Assembly: GCA_946479125.1 (NCBI GenBank)
Contig: CAMLET010000243.1
Coordinates: forward strand, 1-5,594
DNA length: 5,594 nt
Direction of reading: 5' to 3'
Source of the DNA: an uncultured Flavobacteriales bacterium
GTDB lineage: Bacteria; Bacteroidota; Bacteroidia; Flavobacteriales; Crocinitomicaceae
Positions 3,794-5,594 of this stretch are shown here, in pieces. The position numbers and the translations under genes were made by a program. Under the pieces are notes generated by a model that did not search any database, was not told the DNA's origin, and worked only from the letters and a program-made list of their open reading frames with translations. Every line of letters starts with the position of its first letter. Position 1 is the first letter of the stretch.

Positions 3794-5594
3794 CAATTTT
3801 TTTTGCACCAGGATTATTCTTTAGTAACTCTTCTCGTGAAGTATGTGTATACTCTTTTATAGTAGTTATTCCAGAAGCATTTGAAATAATATGCTTTATG
3901 GTGTAAACCTTTTTCTCTGGTATCATTTCCTTTACTCCCTCAACGACTTCACCAATTTTCTCACCCTCTTCCGAAGCCTCCTTAAATGCTTTTAGCCAAT
4001 CCATCGGATTTTTATAACTTTTATTCATCCATGAACCTTCCCCGCAGGAATAACTTGTGCCACCCAATCCCTTCTGCGTAGTTTTAAGTGCACCAGCCAC
4101 GTCGTTCCAATTAAAATCACCGATAATATTCTTCGACCAATCTTGACCAACTGCATCATTATCAGCTCCGGTATTACCAGTCATCGAAAAACCAAATGAA
4201 ACCTCTCTTCCATGATCTTTTGGAGTTGTCCATTCAGAATGAGTATCATACTTTTTATCCCCCCCAAACAACACATAATCCTTATCTTTGACTCCATTAT
4301 CCGTCATAATAAGAGTACCTTTCGAAATTGTTGGCGGCCCTTTTTTGTGAATTACCTTAACAGTGACTCTCGAGAAATCATAATAGTAGTTTTCTTGATA
4401 TGAACATGCCTGACCATTCCAAACCGTATGCTTTTTACCATCAGTCATTACATCCGACCCAACAACCTTCACTTTAATAGTGATTTTTCCTGTAGATTCA
4501 TTTATTGTAACTGTCATAGCATATTCTGTTTCACCGTTAGGATCTAACCAATATAGAGGATTATTATTAAACGCCTTATAAGGACTTTGGTCTGGTTGAT
4601 TTTTAAAATCCGGATCAATCGTCAACCAGCGTCCCAATCGTGGGTCCAACATTCTTGCCCCATAATCATAAGAATTGCCGTCTCCCTTGATTTCATCATC
4701 CTCTTCCATACCGTTAAATCCATAGCGGTAATCGTTGCTATGGTCAACAACCGTGACTGTCACCTGTTTGGTAATACTGATATTATCGATATAGAACGGT
4801 CCAGTTTGACGAATCTGTACCAATACGTAACCTGTGGTGCTTGTAAAATTAATACTTGCCAATCCAGATGTGGAGAAAGATGGTGAAGCTAATACAGTTC
4901 CTGCAGGTCCGGTGATGCTTGTTGCACTATAAATAACAACGGTTACAGAAGCGGATCCCTGAAGATCAATATCAACATTAAGCGTATGCTGAACACCAGA
5001 TGCAACCGCAAAATATTGATTTGCTCCATGTGTGTTATTCGTACTCTGTACTTTCAATTTCTGACTACCTCCTACAGATTGCACTGACATTGTTGTTGTA
5101 CTGTTAGGTACCCAACCGTCAATGGTAGTACCTGCAATCACCGGGTTTTCAAAATCAAAACTAGCAACTGTTTGAGTGGTAGTTATATTCTTAGTTGTTG
5201 GTGCAGGAGCAAAATTACGTCCATACAACTGAACACCAAAAGCAGAATAGTCAGATGACTGTTTTACATCTGCAAAAAAGTAATCAACAGCGGTTCCATT
5301 TTGATGTGGAATTGGTTTGTCAGAAATCACGGACAGAACGTTTCCTAAGTGGTTACTCAGTTCATAATTACGTCGGCCAATAATATGACTCCAAACTGAT
5401 TGACTATAAGTTTCATTCTGCGTCCCCAAAAGACCTAAATCTTCTTTTATCACACCTAACCGAGTGCTTCCAAAAATATGTTTTTCTATCTGTTTGAAAG
5501 TAATGGTTGGAATTGTCGCATCAATAACTCGCTCATAGGTGCTAACAGTGTTGCCAGAAGCATCCAAAATATAATAAGTACTTCTTTCTAACAC
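3750..5594 (-). CDS. RHS/YD-repeat protein with variable C-terminal tip, polymorphic-toxin-like (5' truncated by window edge)
   Basis: Only the C-terminal 614 residues are inside the window; the GTG at 5594 is an ordinary Val codon in an open frame, not a start. Residues about 75-128 (NYELSNHLGNVLSVISDK, DYSAFGVQLYGRNF) and 288-355 (DYRYGFNGMEEDDEIKGDGNSYDYGARMLDPRLGRWLTIDP to YWLDPNGE, quoted in parts) form the RHS repeat-associated core. Between them, residues about 137-281 are an inserted beta-rich domain that begins FDFENPVIAGTTIDGW and ends FYIDNISI, a pattern typical of carbohydrate-binding jelly-roll folds. After DPNGE (351-355) comes a tip of 259 residues with no motif I recognise and no type IX secretion C-terminal signal. 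RHS proteins of this plan normally form a shell around a C-terminal toxin delivered to competitors or cell surfaces. The gene's end contains the start codon of a degenerate lipoprotein copy, a 32-nt overlap. Confidence 0.9.
   Translation of the reverse strand: MLERSTYYILDASGNTVSTYERVIDATIPTITFKQIEKHIFGSTRLGVIKEDLGLLGTQNETYSQSVWSHIIGRRNYELSNHLGNVLSVISDKPIPHQNGTAVDYFFADVKQSSDYSAFGVQLYGRNFAPAPTTKNITTTQTVASFDFENPVIAGTTIDGWVPNSTTTMSVQSVGGSQKLKVQSTNNTHGANQYFAVASGVQHTLNVDIDLQGSASVTVVIYSATSITGPAGTVLASPSFSTSGLASINFTSTTGYVLVQIRQTGPFYIDNISITKQVTVTVVDHSNDYRYGFNGMEEDDEIKGDGNSYDYGARMLDPRLGRWLTIDPDFKNQPDQSPYKAFNNNPLYWLDPNGETEYAMTVTINESTGKITIKVKVVGSDVMTDGKKHTVWNGQACSYQENYYYDFSRVTVKVIHKKGPPTISKGTLIMTDNGVKDKDYVLFGGDKKYDTHSEWTTPKDHGREVSFGFSMTGNTGADNDAVGQDWSKNIIGDFNWNDVAGALKTTQKGLGGTSYSCGEGSWMNKSYKNPMDWLKAFKEASEEGEKIGEVVEGVKEMIPEKKVYTIKHIISNASGITTIKEYTHTSREELLKNNPGAKKIDDTHYEIRYRETNK

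Noticed and set aside
4212..5383. Three short + strand open frames (4212-4403, 4587-4886, 5195-5383)
   Set aside because: All are antisense shadows of the RHS gene, whose frame is strongly supported by its core motifs.

Overview
The window looks like chromosomal DNA from a member of the Bacteroidota, most likely Flavobacteriales. The evidence is moderate-to-low GC, very weak Shine-Dalgarno signals, a YD/RHS protein whose core has the typical Bacteroidota wording (ELSNHLGNVL, GFNGMEEDDEIKGDGNSYDYGAR, RLGRWLTIDP), and several short palindromic interspersed repeats of the kind scattered through flavobacterial genomes. Genus cannot be decided from the sequence.

Left part (3-2317, + strand): the 3' end of a SpoIIE/PP2C-type serine phosphatase gene, an intergenic stretch of about 180 bp packed with inverted repeats, then a two-gene operon. 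That operon encodes an ECF sigma factor and a single-pass membrane protein that is its probable anti-sigma partner; the two genes share an ATGA stop/start overlap. The second protein has a duplicated N-terminal motif, one membrane helix and a low-complexity C-terminal half. Two unrelated palindromic repeat families appear inside its reading frame without breaking it. One of these families also forms the last codons of the phosphatase gene and flanks the operon on both sides.

Middle (2318-2645): non-coding. It holds a copy of the repeat with a 14-bp GC palindrome, two convincing intrinsic terminators (the second probably bidirectional) and another three-armed palindromic repeat. It separates the + strand operon from the - strand genes.

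Right part (2646-5594, - strand): the C-terminal 614 residues of an RHS-repeat protein with an uncharacterised tip of about 260 residues after the DPNGE motif, followed by a small lipoprotein gene. This resembles a polymorphic toxin with a candidate immunity lipoprotein. Between them is the main discovery of the window: a direct tandem duplication of about 430 bp (2933-3368 and 3369-3793). The unit runs from the last codons of the RHS gene to about codon 145 of the lipoprotein gene. The RHS-proximal lipoprotein copy is decayed by stops and frameshifts. The distal copy is intact and still carries, out of frame, a vestige of the RHS C-terminus (DTHYEISYRK, stop). Before duplication the lipoprotein start therefore overlapped the 3' end of the RHS gene, which strengthens the idea that the two genes form one functional unit. 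Toxin and immunity functions are inferred from architecture only.
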